A DNA stretch of 64,000 nucleotides from Achromobacter xylosoxidans (GCF_014490035.1 NZ_CP061008.1:3348001-3412000), one strand, 5' to 3'; positions 7,424 to 16,263 are shown, counted from the stretch's first letter. Notes: generated from the letters alone by a model not told the origin. Numbers and translations: made by a program.

Positions 7424-8125
7424 ATGACCAAGGCCTTGTTAGTCGAAGACGATCCGAAACTATCGCGCCTGATTGCGCAGTTCCTGGAGCAGCACGGTTT
7501 CCATGTTGCCCAGGCCTACCGCGGCGATCACGCGGTGGAGGCATTCCGCAGGCATGACCCGGCCATCACCATCCTGGACCTGATGCTGCCTGGCCGCGAT
7601 GGCCTGCAGGTGTGCCGCGATCTGCGCGCGTTCTCGTCCGCGCCCATCCTGATGCTGACGGCCCGCGAGGACGACCTGGACCAGATCCTGGGCCTGGAGT
7701 CCGGCGCGGACGACTATGTCATCAAGCCCGTGGAGCCCCGTGTGCTGCTGGCGCGGGTGCGCGCGTTGCTGCGCCGGCATAGTCAGCTGGACGAGCCGCC
7801 GGAGCGCCTGGAGTTCGGCCCTCTGGTGATAGATCGTCGTACGCGCGCCGTGGTCCATGCCGGTTCCGAAGTGGACCTGACCACGATGGAGTTCGAGATG
7901 CTCTGGGCGCTGGCCAGCCAGGCCGGCCAGGTGCTGACCCGCGACGACCTGCTCAACGCGGTGCGCGGCATCGAATTCAACGGCCTGGACCGCAGCGTGG
8001 ACGTCTGCGTCAGCAAGCTGCGGCGCAAGCTGGATGACGACCCGCGCGATCCGGCGCGCATCAAGACCGTGTGGGGCAAGGGCTATCTGTTCTCGCCCAA
8101 GGCGCACGAGGGCGGTGATGCTTAA
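7424..8125 (+). CDS. OmpR-family response regulator (RstA-like)
   Basis: The 233-residue protein has a receiver domain (acidic pocket EDD at 8-10, phospho-acceptor Asp52 in ILDLMLPG, Lys101 in YVIKP) and a C-terminal winged helix with RSVDVCVSKLRRKLDDDP and VWGKGYLF, the OmpR/PhoB type. ATG 7424 is chosen because the receiver fold starts there; longer frames add unrelated residues. It overlaps the kinase gene by 8 bases, so both are made together. Similarity in architecture to RstA/RstB is the best guess. Target genes may be those downstream, which follow a pair of direct repeats at 9447-9476. Confidence 0.92.
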   Translation: MTKALLVEDDPKLSRLIAQFLEQHGFHVAQAYRGDHAVEAFRRHDPAITILDLMLPGRDGLQVCRDLRAFSSAPILMLTAREDDLDQILGLESGADDYVIKPVEPRVLLARVRALLRRHSQLDEPPERLEFGPLVIDRRTRAVVHAGSEVDLTTMEFEMLWALASQAGQVLTRDDLLNAVRGIEFNGLDRSVDVCVSKLRRKLDDDPRDPARIKTVWGKGYLFSPKAHEGGDA

Positions 8126-9410
8126 GTTTGTCCTGCGGCTGTTCGTGGTGCTGGCGGTGGGCTTCGTCATTTCCAACGAAGTGGTGGACCGGTCCGCCAA
8201 CTACTTCTTCGAACCCGTCAGCGATGCCTACACGCGCGAAGCGGTGCGTGGCCAGATCCACAGCCTGGTGCAGGAACTGGGCCGCGTACTGCCCGCCGAG
8301 CGCGAGGCGCACGTGCGCGACGCGCTGGCGCCGCACTACGGCCTGGCCCTCAGGGTGGTCGACGCCGACAGCTATGGCGCCACCGAGGACGAACGCGCCA
8401 TGGTGGAGTCCGGCAGCTTCTTCGTGCGCGACAAGCAGCAGACCTTCGTGGCGGCGATTCCCGGTCCGGGCAGGCAATGGCTGGAGGTCAAGCTGCCGCC
8501 GGAACCATCCATCGCCCCCTGGCTGATGGCCGCGGTGTATTCCGCCCTGGGCCTGTTGCTGTGCGCCTTCATGCTGGTGTGGGCGCTGCCCATCTGGCGC
8601 GACCTGGAAGCGCTGAAGACCGCCGCCTTGCGCATGGGGCAGGGCGACCTGCAAGCCCGGGCGCGCCTGTCGCGCCATTCCAGCATCCGCAACCTGGGCG
8701 ATACCTTCAACCAGATGTCCGACCGCATCAGCGCCTTGGTAGGCAACCAGCGCGACCTGACCAATGCCGTGTCGCACGAGTTGCGCACGCCGATCGCGCG
8801 TCTGTCGTTCGAACTGGACATGATGGACCGCGAGGACGACCCCGCCGCGCGCAGGCGATTGGTCGAGGAAATGAAGAGCGACGTGGCCGAGCTGGACGCC
8901 ATGGCCTCGGAATTGCTGATGTACGCCCGCCTGGAGCACAAGGGCGACGGCGTGGCGCTGCAACCGCAGGACGCGCGCGGCTGGCTGGATTCGGTGGTGC
9001 AGCATGCCGGCTTCGAGGCCGGCGTGTCGGGCGTGCGCTGCGAAGTGGCGCTGTGCCAGGTGCCCGAGGTGCACCTGCACCAACGCTACATGACGCGTGC
9101 CTTGCTCAACCTGCTGCAGAACGCCATCCGGCATGCTGGCCGGCAGGTCCAGGTCAGCTTGATCAGTCCGGGCGCGCGCGAGTACGTGCTGATCGTGGAC
9201 GACGACGGCCCCGGCATCCCGCCAGCCGACCGCGAGCGCATTTTCGAACCCTTCATCCGCCTGGACGAAAGCCGCGACCGCGGGACGGGCGGAGTCGGGC
9301 TGGGCCTGGCCATCGTGAGCCGGGTGGCTCGCTGGCACAACGGGACCGTGCAGGCGAGCGACAGCCCCCTGGGCGGCGCGCGTTTCGTGATTGCCTGGAA
9401 GACCGCCTGA
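8118..9410 (+). CDS. sensor histidine kinase (RstB-like)
   Basis: The 430-residue inner-membrane kinase has TM1 at about 4-22, a periplasmic domain of roughly 110 residues, TM2 at about 134-156, a HAMP linker, a dimerisation domain with His220 in NAVSHELRTPIARL, and an ATPase domain with N box NLLQNAIRHA, G1 DDDGPGIP and G2 GVGLGLAIV. All catalytic motifs are intact, so it should autophosphorylate and pass phosphate to the overlapping regulator. The signal sensed is unknown; the small periplasmic domain and following envelope genes suggest an envelope or cation stimulus, which is inference. Confidence 0.93.
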   Translation: MLKFVLRLFVVLAVGFVISNEVVDRSANYFFEPVSDAYTREAVRGQIHSLVQELGRVLPAEREAHVRDALAPHYGLALRVVDADSYGATEDERAMVESGSFFVRDKQQTFVAAIPGPGRQWLEVKLPPEPSIAPWLMAAVYSALGLLLCAFMLVWALPIWRDLEALKTAALRMGQGDLQARARLSRHSSIRNLGDTFNQMSDRISALVGNQRDLTNAVSHELRTPIARLSFELDMMDREDDPAARRRLVEEMKSDVAELDAMASELLMYARLEHKGDGVALQPQDARGWLDSVVQHAGFEAGVSGVRCEVALCQVPEVHLHQRYMTRALLNLLQNAIRHAGRQVQVSLISPGAREYVLIVDDDGPGIPPADRERIFEPFIRLDESRDRGTGGVGLGLAIVSRVARWHNGTVQASDSPLGGARFVIAWKTA

Positions 9411-9446
9411 AGGCTGGCGGCCGCGGCGCGGCACAACGTAAACAAA

Positions 9447-9476
9447 CTTCACAATCCGCCGCCGCAATCTTCACAA
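9447..9476. promoter_or_regulatory. direct repeat CTTCACAA, candidate response-regulator site
   Basis: CTTCACAA occurs at 9447-9454 and again at 9469-9476, start-to-start distance 22 bases, about two helical turns. Tandem direct repeats with such phasing are typical of OmpR-family sites. It lies 36 bases after the kinase stop and 82 bases before the lipoprotein gene, so control of the next two genes by the adjacent regulator is plausible. Confidence 0.45.
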
Positions 9477-9558
9477 ACTCCATACAAAGCGGGAAAGATC
9501 GCGGGCAGGCGCCTGGATAGCATGACGGCAGTTCTCTTCAGAGGTCTTGCCGCTAGCC

Positions 9559-10653
9559 ATGTTTTCCCTCAGCCGCCTGGTTGCCGTAGGTATGTTGCTG
9601 GTCGCCGCGGGCGGTTGCCAGGGCGTGCCTCCCGAAGCGCCGCCTCCGATCGCCCAGGGCGACTACAAGGCGGTGGTGGGTTATCTGGCCCAGCGCATCC
9701 CCTATGACATGGACGCCTCCGGCGTGCCGGGCCTGTCGATCGCCATCGTCGACGACCAGCGCGTGGTGTGGAGCACGGGCTTCGGCTACGCGGACCCGCT
9801 GCGCCATCGCAGCGCCACCAGCGACACGCTGTATCGCGTAGGGACCATCACCAAGATCGTCACGGCCGCGGGCGTGCTGCGCGCTGCCGACGACGGACGC
9901 CTGGCGCTGGACCAGCCCGCCTCGCAGGCGCTGCCCGATTGGGACATCCAACCGCGCCGCGGCGCCATGCAATGGCTGGGCACGCATCCCTTCACCGCCC
10001 GCAATCTTCTGGCCGTGCACCCTGGATCGTTGGAAGACACCATGGGGCGCGCACGCGCGGACATGGCCTACGCCCTGTTGGGCGACATGGTCGCGCACGT
10101 GGCGAGCGAACCGTTCGACACCTACGTGCGCCGCACCATCCTGCAGCCGCTGAACATGCCGCGCGCCGGGTTCCATCCCGACCCGCGCATGCTCGAATTG
10201 CGAGCCTCGGGCTACCGTCGCGGCGCGCCCTGGACCGAGGCGCCCCAGCCCAATGAAGCGGCCGACGGCCTGTGGCTCAGCACCTCGGAGATGGCGCGCT
10301 TCTCCAGCATGTTGTTCGCCGACGGCGTCTACGAAGGGCGCCGGATACTCAATGCCGACTCGGCCCGCGCCGTGCTCGACATGGAAACGGTGGAAGGCGG
10401 CTTGGCGCTGGAGTGCCGTCTGGCCTTGTCCTGGCTGGCAGCGCCCTGTGGCGACGATATCGCCGGCACGCCATTGCGCCTGCATAGCGGCGCCACCGAA
10501 GCCTTCCATTCGCGCCTGGTGCTGGCTCCGCGCGACAAGCTCGCAGTGCTGGTCATGAGCAATTCCGACACGAGCGAGCCGTTGGTGGCCTCGGTGTCGA
10601 CGATGGCGATGGCGCTGATGCGCCAGGCCAAGCAGGGCGCAATCGCCCAATAG
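9559..10653 (+). CDS. beta-lactamase-fold lipoprotein, probably catalytically dead
   Basis: The 364-residue protein has a lipoprotein-like signal (MLLVAAGGC, lipid Cys20) and the overall layout of the serine beta-lactamase / class C penicillin-binding family (VPGLSIAIVDDQRVVWSTGFGYAD; ALLGDMV; LWLSTSEMARF; HSGATEAFHSRL). The usual nucleophile motif SxxK reads T96-I-T-K99, so the serine is replaced by threonine, and the YxN motif that normally precedes ALLG reads R-A-D. Only the HSG-type third motif is normal. This suggests a pseudoenzyme, perhaps a peptidoglycan-binding or sensory lipoprotein. It follows the two-component genes and precedes a MipA/OmpV gene. ATG 9559 is preferred over the TTG at 9547. 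Confidence 0.78.
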   Translation: MFSLSRLVAVGMLLVAAGGCQGVPPEAPPPIAQGDYKAVVGYLAQRIPYDMDASGVPGLSIAIVDDQRVVWSTGFGYADPLRHRSATSDTLYRVGTITKIVTAAGVLRAADDGRLALDQPASQALPDWDIQPRRGAMQWLGTHPFTARNLLAVHPGSLEDTMGRARADMAYALLGDMVAHVASEPFDTYVRRTILQPLNMPRAGFHPDPRMLELRASGYRRGAPWTEAPQPNEAADGLWLSTSEMARFSSMLFADGVYEGRRILNADSARAVLDMETVEGGLALECRLALSWLAAPCGDDIAGTPLRLHSGATEAFHSRLVLAPRDKLAVLVMSNSDTSEPLVASVSTMAMALMRQAKQGAIAQ

Positions 10654-10714
10654 ATCGGGCCGTTCCCGGCTCCCCGGTTTTATCCCCCCTCAACCTCGTT
10701 TCTTGGAAGCTGTT

Positions 10715-11602
10715 ATGAAGCGAAAAATCCGTTCCACCCTGTTTAAACGCGGCGCCGGCGTCGCGTGTCTGCTGGCTTTAGTCCCGGGACTGTCCCTGGC
10801 CGATGACGCTGCGAACAGTTCCGTCTACGGCCAGCGCGGGGCCAGCTCGCGCGGGTTGACGGTGGCGACCGGGGAGGGGCCGGCGGACGAATGGCTGTTC
10901 TACGGCACGCTGGGCGCAGGCTACGCGCCGCGCTACAGCGGCAGCGACGAGTACTCCGCGACGCCGATCTTCGGCGCAGGCGTGCGCAGTCCGGGCGGCT
11001 TCTTCCTCGGTACCGACCGCGGCCTCGGCTGGGAGACGCACGCGCTGAACAGCACATTCAGCTTCTATCTGCAGCCCAGCGCGGCGCGCAAGGACCACAA
11101 GAAGGGCTACCAGGGCTCGGACAAGTTGCGCGGCATGGGCGACATCAAGAGCCGTGCGCAGATCGGCATGGATGCCGAAACCACGCTGGGCCCGGTGACC
11201 CTGTCGGCCACGATCGCGCATGCCTTCAAGAAGGGCGATGACCGGGACGTGGGCAGCGCCTACACGATGTTCAACCTGGGAGCCAGCACCACCGTATACG
11301 AAGGCAGCGCCGGAGCGATCTCGCTGGCCTTGTCCGGCACCTTCGGCGACGGCAACTACATGCGCACCTGGTATGGCGTGAGCGGCAAGCAGTCGGCGAA
11401 CTCGGGCTATCGCAAGTACACGCCCAAGGGCGGCCTGGAAAGCGTGGGCCTGGGCGCGACGTGGACCGTGCCGCTCTCCAAGTCCTGGTCGTGGACCACG
11501 GCGGCGGAAGCCCGGCGCCTGTATGGCGACGCGGCGGACAGTCCCATCGTGCGGGACCGTGCGCAGTACTCCATCGGCACCATGATGACGTACTCGTATT
11601 GA
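10715..11602 (+). CDS. MipA/OmpV family outer-membrane protein
   Basis: The ~295-residue protein has a signal peptide (MKRKIRSTLFKRG..., cleavage near LSLADD) and a beta-barrel type sequence with alternating aromatic residues, FYGTLGAGYAPRYSGSDEY at the N-terminus and a final strand ending in TMMTYSY, with terminal aromatic residue. These are hallmarks of MipA/OmpV proteins, some of which act as scaffolds between murein hydrolases and synthases. It comes 61 bases after the beta-lactamase-fold lipoprotein, in one likely operon; a two-component system followed by two envelope proteins suggests cell-wall or membrane adaptation (inference). ATG 10715 is chosen for the signal peptide. Confidence 0.88.
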   Translation: MKRKIRSTLFKRGAGVACLLALVPGLSLADDAANSSVYGQRGASSRGLTVATGEGPADEWLFYGTLGAGYAPRYSGSDEYSATPIFGAGVRSPGGFFLGTDRGLGWETHALNSTFSFYLQPSAARKDHKKGYQGSDKLRGMGDIKSRAQIGMDAETTLGPVTLSATIAHAFKKGDDRDVGSAYTMFNLGASTTVYEGSAGAISLALSGTFGDGNYMRTWYGVSGKQSANSGYRKYTPKGGLESVGLGATWTVPLSKSWSWTTAAEARRLYGDAADSPIVRDRAQYSIGTMMTYSY

Positions 11603-11609
11603 TCGGGGG

Positions 11610-11638
11610 AAAAGCCCGTTCCCGGACGGGAGCGGGCT
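11610..11638 (-). terminator. hairpin between mipA-like gene and ugpC
   Basis: AGCCCGTTCCCG (11613-11624) pairs with CGGGAGCGGGCT (11627-11638) with one wobble pair. On the minus strand it is followed by TTTT, so it can terminate the ugp operon; for the plus strand there is no T run. Confidence 0.55.
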
Positions 11639-11685
11639 AGGCGGAAGCGGGCGGGCATTGCCGCCGGCTTCCGGCCAGGGATGGT

Positions 11686-12774
11686 TTACAGGCCTTGCAC
11701 GCGGCGGCCGCTGTCGGCCTCGAACCAATGCAGCGGATGGCGGCCGTCCGGGCCCAGGTTGACGCGGTCGCCGACCTTGGCCGAGGACTCGGACAGCTGG
11801 CGCGTGGTGCAACGCACGACCAGCATGTTCTTGCCGCAGCGGCTGTGGACCAGCTGTTCGGAGCCCAGCGTTTCGACCATTTCGACTTCGGCCGGCACGC
11901 CCTGGGTGTTCAGCAGCATGTGCTCGGGACGCATGCCCATGATGATCTTGCGGCCGCGCACCTGGGAGGGCACCTGCAGCGGCGAGATATCCAGCGCGAT
12001 GCCGTCCAGCGTCTGCACCGTGCCGTCGCCGGCCACGTTCACTTCCATCAGGTTCATCGGCGGCGAACCGATGAAGCCGGCGACGAAGGTCGAGGCGGGC
12101 TTTTCGAATACTTCCATCGGCGTGCCGATCTGTTCAGGCACACCCTGGTACATGACGATCATGCGGTGGGCCAGCGTCATGGCTTCGACCTGGTCGTGGG
12201 TCACGTACAGGCTGGTGGTGCCCAGGCGGCGATGCAGCTTCATGATTTCCAGGCGCATCGCCACCCGCAGCTTGGCGTCCAGGTTCGACAGCGGTTCGTC
12301 GAACAGGAACACCTTGGGTTCGCGCACGATGGCGCGGCCCATGGCCACGCGCTGGCGTTGTCCGCCGGACAACGCGCGCGGGCGGCGGTCCAACAGGTGG
12401 CCGAGTTCCAGGATCTGCGCGGCCACATCCACGCGCTTCTTGATCTCGTCCTTGGAGAACTTGCGGATCTTCAAGCCGTAGGCCATGTTCTCGAACACGG
12501 TCATGTGCGGGTAGAGCGCGTAGTTCTGGAACACCATCGCGATGTCGCGCTCGGCGGGTTCCAGGTTGTTGACGACCTTGTCGTCAATGAGGATTTCGCC
12601 GCTGGTGACGGTTTCCAGGCCGGCGACCATGCGCATCAGCGTGGATTTGCCGCAGCCCGAGGGGCCGACGATGACGATGAATTCACCGTCCTTGACGTCC
12701 ATGTCGATGCCATGGATGACCGGCACATTGCCGGCGTAGGTTTTCTTGACGTTACGGAAGCTGAGAGTAGCCAT
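11686..12774 (-). CDS. ugpC: sn-glycerol-3-phosphate ABC transporter ATPase UgpC
   Basis: The 362-residue ATPase has Walker [10 protein letters not shown] (about 38-46), the signature [14 protein letters not shown], Walker [17 protein letters not shown] and the H loop VTHDQVEAM, plus the C-terminal TOBE regulatory domain of the MalK/UgpC group. It drives uptake of glycerol-3-phosphate and its diesters together with UgpA, UgpE and UgpB, encoded just upstream on the same strand. A 128-base spacer with a repeat-like hairpin separates it from ugpE, so its expression may differ from the permease genes. It is the last gene of the operon. Confidence 0.94.
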   Translation of the reverse strand: MATLSFRNVKKTYAGNVPVIHGIDMDVKDGEFIVIVGPSGCGKSTLMRMVAGLETVTSGEILIDDKVVNNLEPAERDIAMVFQNYALYPHMTVFENMAYGLKIRKFSKDEIKKRVDVAAQILELGHLLDRRPRALSGGQRQRVAMGRAIVREPKVFLFDEPLSNLDAKLRVAMRLEIMKLHRRLGTTSLYVTHDQVEAMTLAHRMIVMYQGVPEQIGTPMEVFEKPASTFVAGFIGSPPMNLMEVNVAGDGTVQTLDGIALDISPLQVPSQVRGRKIIMGMRPEHMLLNTQGVPAEVEMVETLGSEQLVHSRCGKNMLVVRCTTRQLSESSAKVGDRVNLGPDGRHPLHWFEADSGRRVQGL

Positions 12775-12856
12775 GAGTTATTCGTGTTCGGAGTCGTGTT
12801 CGGGTGGGCGAGGGCGGGCAGGGGGCACCTTTTCATCGCCGAGCCGTCTCAAGATG

Positions 12857-12904
12857 AAAACGCCCCCCTGGGGGGCAGCAAGCCGAAGGCGCGGCGTGGG
12901 GGTC
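12857..12904. repeat. REP-like palindromic element between ugpE and ugpC
   Basis: The block holds a near-perfect palindrome, GCCCCCC-T-GGGGGGC (12862-12876), followed by AGCAAGCCGAAGGCGCGGC and GTGGGGG. Elements of this look (a C-run/G-run palindrome with a GC-rich tail) recur between genes in betaproteobacterial genomes, as far as I recall. Only this copy lies in the window. On the minus strand the palindrome is followed by GTTTTC, so it may also weaken transcription into ugpC. Confidence 0.55.
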
Positions 12905-13754
12905 ATTTTTCAGTGTCGACCAGACCCTTGACGAACCATTTCTGCATCAGGATGACGACCAGCGCCGGCGGGATCATCGCGAGCATGGCGGTGGCCATGG
13001 TGATGTTCCATTCGGTCACGCTGTCGCCGCCGCTGATCATCCGCTTGATGCCGATGACGACGGGGTACATGTCTTCCTGCGTGGTCACGAGCAGCGGCCA
13101 CAGGTATTGGTTCCAGCCGTAGATGAACTGGATCACGAACAGCGCGGCGATGCTGGTCTTGGACAAGGGCAGCAGCACGTCGCGGAAGAAGCGCACCGGA
13201 CCCGCGCCGTCGATGCGCGCGGCCTCGATCAGCTCGTCAGGCACCGTCAGGAAGAACTGGCGGAACAGGAAGGTCGCGGTCGCCGAGGCGATCAGCGGCA
13301 GGGTCAGGCCGGCGTAGCTGTTGAGCAGGCCGAGGTCGGCCACGACCTTGTAGGTGGGCGCGATGCGGACTTCGACGGGCAGCATCAGCGTGACGAAGAT
13401 CATCCAGAAGAAGAACATGCGGCCGGGGAAGCGGAAGTACACCACCGCGAAGGCCGACAGCAGCGAGATGGCGATCTTGCCGATGGAAATCGCCAGCGCC
13501 ATGATCAGGCTGACGTACATCATGCGGCCCACGGGCGCGCCCGACGAACCGCCGGACGAGCCGCCGAACAGCGCCTGCATGTAGTTGTCGACGAAATGCT
13601 TGCCGGGGATGAGGGACATCGGCGCGGACGCCACTTCCTGCGCGGTCTGGGTGGACGCGACGAAAGTGACATAGAGCGGAAATGCCACCATCGCCACGCC
13701 GCAAAGCAGGATGACGTGGGCCAGAATATCCAGCCAGGGACGGCGTTCAACCAT
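12903..13754 (-). CDS. ugpE: sn-glycerol-3-phosphate ABC transporter permease UgpE
   Basis: The 283-residue inner-membrane protein has six predicted membrane segments, the first in [20 protein letters not shown], and the EAA loop of binding-protein-dependent permeases ([26 protein letters not shown]), which docks on the ATPase. Length and the C-terminal [13 protein letters not shown] agree with UgpE/MalG-type proteins. A glycine/serine-rich stretch (GGSSGGSSG, about residues 65-73) in the first periplasmic loop is slightly unusual. It starts 21 bases after ugpA. Confidence 0.93.
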   Translation of the reverse strand: MVERRPWLDILAHVILLCGVAMVAFPLYVTFVASTQTAQEVASAPMSLIPGKHFVDNYMQALFGGSSGGSSGAPVGRMMYVSLIMALAISIGKIAISLLSAFAVVYFRFPGRMFFFWMIFVTLMLPVEVRIAPTYKVVADLGLLNSYAGLTLPLIASATATFLFRQFFLTVPDELIEAARIDGAGPVRFFRDVLLPLSKTSIAALFVIQFIYGWNQYLWPLLVTTQEDMYPVVIGIKRMISGGDSVTEWNITMATAMLAMIPPALVVILMQKWFVKGLVDTEK

Positions 13755-13775
13755 TGTTTATAGCCTCGGACAAAA

Positions 13776-14657
13776 TCAATACTGCACTTTGCGGTCGACG
13801 TAGCGGAACTGCACGACCGTCAAGGCAATCACAATGAACATCAGCACCACCGACTGCGCCGCGGACGAACCGAGGTCCAGGCCGCGGAAGCCGTCGCTGT
13901 ACACCTTGTAGACCAGGATGGAGGTCGACGTGCCCGGACCGCCCTGCGTGGTGGTGTCCACCACGGCGAAGGTGTCGAAGAAGGCATAGATGATGTTGAC
14001 CACCAGCAGGAAGAACGTGGTGGGCGAGAGCAGCGGGAACACGATGCTCCAGAAGCGGCGCGACGGGCTGGCGCCGTCGATCGCGGCGGCTTCGATGAGC
14101 GAGCGCGGAATCGATTGCAGGCCGGCCAGGAAGAACAGGAAGTTGTACGACACCTGCTTCCATACCGCGGCGATCAGCACCAGGGTCATGGCCTGGTTGC
14201 CGTCCAGGCGCGGATTCCAGTCGACGCCGGCATGGCGCAGGGCCACGGCCAGGATGCCGACGGAAGGCGAAAACAGGAACAGCCACAGCACGCCGACGAC
14301 GGCGGGCGCCACGGCATAGGGCCAGATCAGCAGTGTCTTGTAGAGCCCGGCGCCGCGGATGACGCGATCTGCCATGACGGCCAGCAGCAAGGACACGCCC
14401 AGCCCGACCACCGCCACGAGGATCGAGAACACGGCGGTGACGCGGAAGGAATCCAGGTAGGCCTGTTGCGAGAACAGTTCCATGAAGTTGTCCAGCCCGA
14501 CGAACTCGGAGGACAAGCCGAATGCATCTTCCAGCCGCAGCGATTGCCACATGGCCTGGCCGGCCGGCAGGAAGAAGAAGACCACGGTAATGATGATCTG
14601 CGGCAGGAGCAGCAGATAGGGCAAGGTCTTGTGCCCGAATACAACACGTTTTTCCAT
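13776..14657 (-). CDS. ugpA: sn-glycerol-3-phosphate ABC transporter permease UgpA
   Basis: The 293-residue permease has six membrane segments, beginning with [21 protein letters not shown], and an EAA loop [27 protein letters not shown]. It matches UgpA/MalF-type subunits in length and in the C-terminal [12 protein letters not shown]. It pairs with UgpE to form the membrane channel for glycerol-3-phosphate. The gene is second in the operon, 198 bases after ugpB; that spacer is full of stem-loops that likely lower its expression relative to the binding protein. Confidence 0.94.
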   Translation of the reverse strand: MEKRVVFGHKTLPYLLLLPQIIITVVFFFLPAGQAMWQSLRLEDAFGLSSEFVGLDNFMELFSQQAYLDSFRVTAVFSILVAVVGLGVSLLLAVMADRVIRGAGLYKTLLIWPYAVAPAVVGVLWLFLFSPSVGILAVALRHAGVDWNPRLDGNQAMTLVLIAAVWKQVSYNFLFFLAGLQSIPRSLIEAAAIDGASPSRRFWSIVFPLLSPTTFFLLVVNIIYAFFDTFAVVDTTTQGGPGTSTSILVYKVYSDGFRGLDLGSSAAQSVVLMFIVIALTVVQFRYVDRKVQY

Positions 14658-14677
14658 AGGGGGAACCCAAGGTACAG

Positions 14678-14704
14678 AAAAGCGGCGGTTGGAGTAACCG
14701 CCGC
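14678..14704 (-). terminator. attenuator-like hairpin in the ugpB-ugpA spacer
   Basis: GCGGCGGTT (14682-14690) and AACCGCCGC (14696-14704) form a perfect 9-base stem with a 5-base loop. On the minus strand (the operon direction) it is followed by TTTTC. It lies about 20 bases before ugpA and probably stops a fraction of transcripts coming from ugpB. Confidence 0.65.
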
Positions 14705-14731
14705 CTGAAACCGCTTTCGTAAAATGCGACA

Positions 14732-14766
14732 GGCTTAAAACCCTAAAAACCCCAGGGCCTTAAGCC
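14732..14766 (-). other. second stem-loop in the ugpB-ugpA spacer
   Basis: GGCTTAA (14732-14738) pairs with TTAAGCC (14760-14766), and the inner CCCT (14741-14744) with AGGG (14754-14757), leaving an internal mismatch and an A-rich loop. It is the middle one of three consecutive hairpins. Confidence 0.55.
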
Positions 14767-14786
14767 TTGTACTGCCTAGTGCAAAA

Positions 14787-14839
14787 CAGCCCAAGTCCTT
14801 GTTACGGCATGGAAAATACCGATTGACAGGACTGGGCTG
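14787..14839 (-). terminator. long-loop stem following ugpB
   Basis: CAGCCCAAGTCCT (14787-14799) and AGGACTGGGCTG (14828-14839) pair with one bulged base and a 28-base loop. On the minus strand the stem comes 16 bases after the ugpB stop and is followed by TTTTGC, as in an intrinsic terminator or a 3'-end stabilising structure. Confidence 0.55.
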
Positions 14840-14855
14840 GCGTCGCGGAAGGGCG

Positions 14856-16169
14856 TTACTTTACACTCTTCTCGAATTTTTCCAGCAGTTCGTTGCCGCG
14901 CTTGACGATGTTGTCGGCGCCGTCCTTGGCGCTGACCTTGCCCGAAACGATGCGTTCGATTTCGGCGTCTTCGATTTCACGGATCTGCGGCAGGAAGCCC
15001 AGGCGCAGGCCGCGCGATTGCGCGGTGGTTTCGACGTTCAGCTGCTTGACGCCGACTTCGGTGCCCGGGTTCTTGTCGTAGAAGCCGTCCTTCTTGGTCA
15101 GCTCGTAAGCGGCCTTGGTGACAGGCACGTAGCCGGTCTGCTGGTGCCAGCGGGCGGCGATTTCCGGGCTGGCCAGGAACTTGAAGAACGCGGTCACGCC
15201 CTTGTAGGTTTCCGGCTTCTTGTTGGCGAAGACCCACAGCGAAGCGCCGCCGATGATGGTGTTCTGCGGCGCGCCTTGCACGTCGGCGTAGTAGGGCAGG
15301 GTCGAGGTGCCGAATTCGAACTTGGCGTTCTTGGCGATGTTGGCGCGCAGGCCGGACGAGCCGGTGATCATGGCGCACTTGCCGCTGATGAACAGCGAGT
15401 TCGGCTCGTCGCCGCGGCCGCCGTACATGAAGATGCCTTCCTTGCCCAGCTTGGCCAGGTTTTCCAGGTGGCGCACGTGCAGCGGGGTGTTGATGGCGAT
15501 GCGGGCGTCCAGGCCGCCGAAACCGTTGTCCTTGGTGGCGTACGGCACGTTATGCCAGGCCGAGAACGTTTCCAGCTGGACCCACGACGGCCAGGAGGTG
15601 GTGTAGCCGCATTCCTGGCCGGCGGCCTTCAGCTTCTGGCCGGCGGCAGCCAGCTCTTCCCAGGTCTTGGGCGGCTTGTCGGCGTCCAGGCCGGCCTTCT
15701 TGAAGGCGTCCTTGTTGTAGTAGAACACCACGGTCGAGCTGTTGAAGGGCATCGACACCAGCTTGCCGTCGGCCGACGAGTAGTAGCCGGCCACGGCGCC
15801 GATGAATTCCTTCGGATCGATCGGGTTGCCGACTTCTTCCGACATCTGCTGGACCGGCTTGATGGCGCCCTTGGCGTACATCATGGTGGCGGTGCCGACT
15901 TCGAACACCTGGAGGATGTCCGGGGCGTTGCCGGCGCGGAACGCGGCGATGCCGGCGTTCATGGATTCACCGTAGTTGCCCTTGTAGACTGCCTTGACTT
16001 GGTAGTCGGGGTTCTTTTTGTTGAATTCGTCGACCAGGCCGTTCACGCGGTCGCCCAGCGCGCCTTCCATCGAGTGCCAGAATTGGATCTCGGTGGCGGC
16101 ATGCGCGGAGGCGCCTGCGAAAGCCGTCATGATGGCGGCAAAGGTTAAGGCAATACGGTGGGATCGCAT
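14856..16169 (-). CDS. ugpB: sn-glycerol-3-phosphate periplasmic binding protein UgpB
   Basis: The 437-residue protein has a signal peptide (MRSHRIALTFAAIMTAFAGASAHA) and then TEIQFWHSMEGALGDRVNGLVDEFNKKN, the typical start of mature UgpB. Other UgpB-like stretches are YKGNYGESMNAGIAAFRAGNAPDILQVFEVGTATMM and VVFYYNKDAFKKAG. It captures glycerol-3-phosphate in the periplasm. ATG 16169 is chosen: a GGAGG ribosome site lies 8-12 bases upstream, and the signal peptide starts there. It heads the operon ugpBAEC, as in many proteobacteria, and a Pho-box-like site lies upstream. Confidence 0.95.
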   Translation of the reverse strand: MRSHRIALTFAAIMTAFAGASAHAATEIQFWHSMEGALGDRVNGLVDEFNKKNPDYQVKAVYKGNYGESMNAGIAAFRAGNAPDILQVFEVGTATMMYAKGAIKPVQQMSEEVGNPIDPKEFIGAVAGYYSSADGKLVSMPFNSSTVVFYYNKDAFKKAGLDADKPPKTWEELAAAGQKLKAAGQECGYTTSWPSWVQLETFSAWHNVPYATKDNGFGGLDARIAINTPLHVRHLENLAKLGKEGIFMYGGRGDEPNSLFISGKCAMITGSSGLRANIAKNAKFEFGTSTLPYYADVQGAPQNTIIGGASLWVFANKKPETYKGVTAFFKFLASPEIAARWHQQTGYVPVTKAAYELTKKDGFYDKNPGTEVGVKQLNVETTAQSRGLRLGFLPQIREIEDAEIERIVSGKVSAKDGADNIVKRGNELLEKFEKSVK

Positions 16170-16234
16170 AGAGAGGTTCCTCCAGTTGGGCGTGACGCGA
16201 CCGGGTTGTCCGGGCGCAGAAAACACGACACCTT

Positions 16235-16263
16235 ATGAATTGTTTGTGACAAAACCGTGACTT
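16235..16263 (-). promoter_or_regulatory. Pho-box-like direct repeats upstream of ugpB
   Basis: Read in the operon direction, three 7-base units AAGTCAC, TTGTCAC and AATTCAT occur with exact 4-base spacers (GGTT and AAAC), which is the 11-base phasing of the PhoB site CTGTCAT-N4-CTGTCAT. The core GTCA is kept in the first two units and TCAT in the third. The site ends 66 bases before the ugpB start. Control of ugp by PhoB under phosphate starvation is known in E. coli. Confidence 0.6.
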
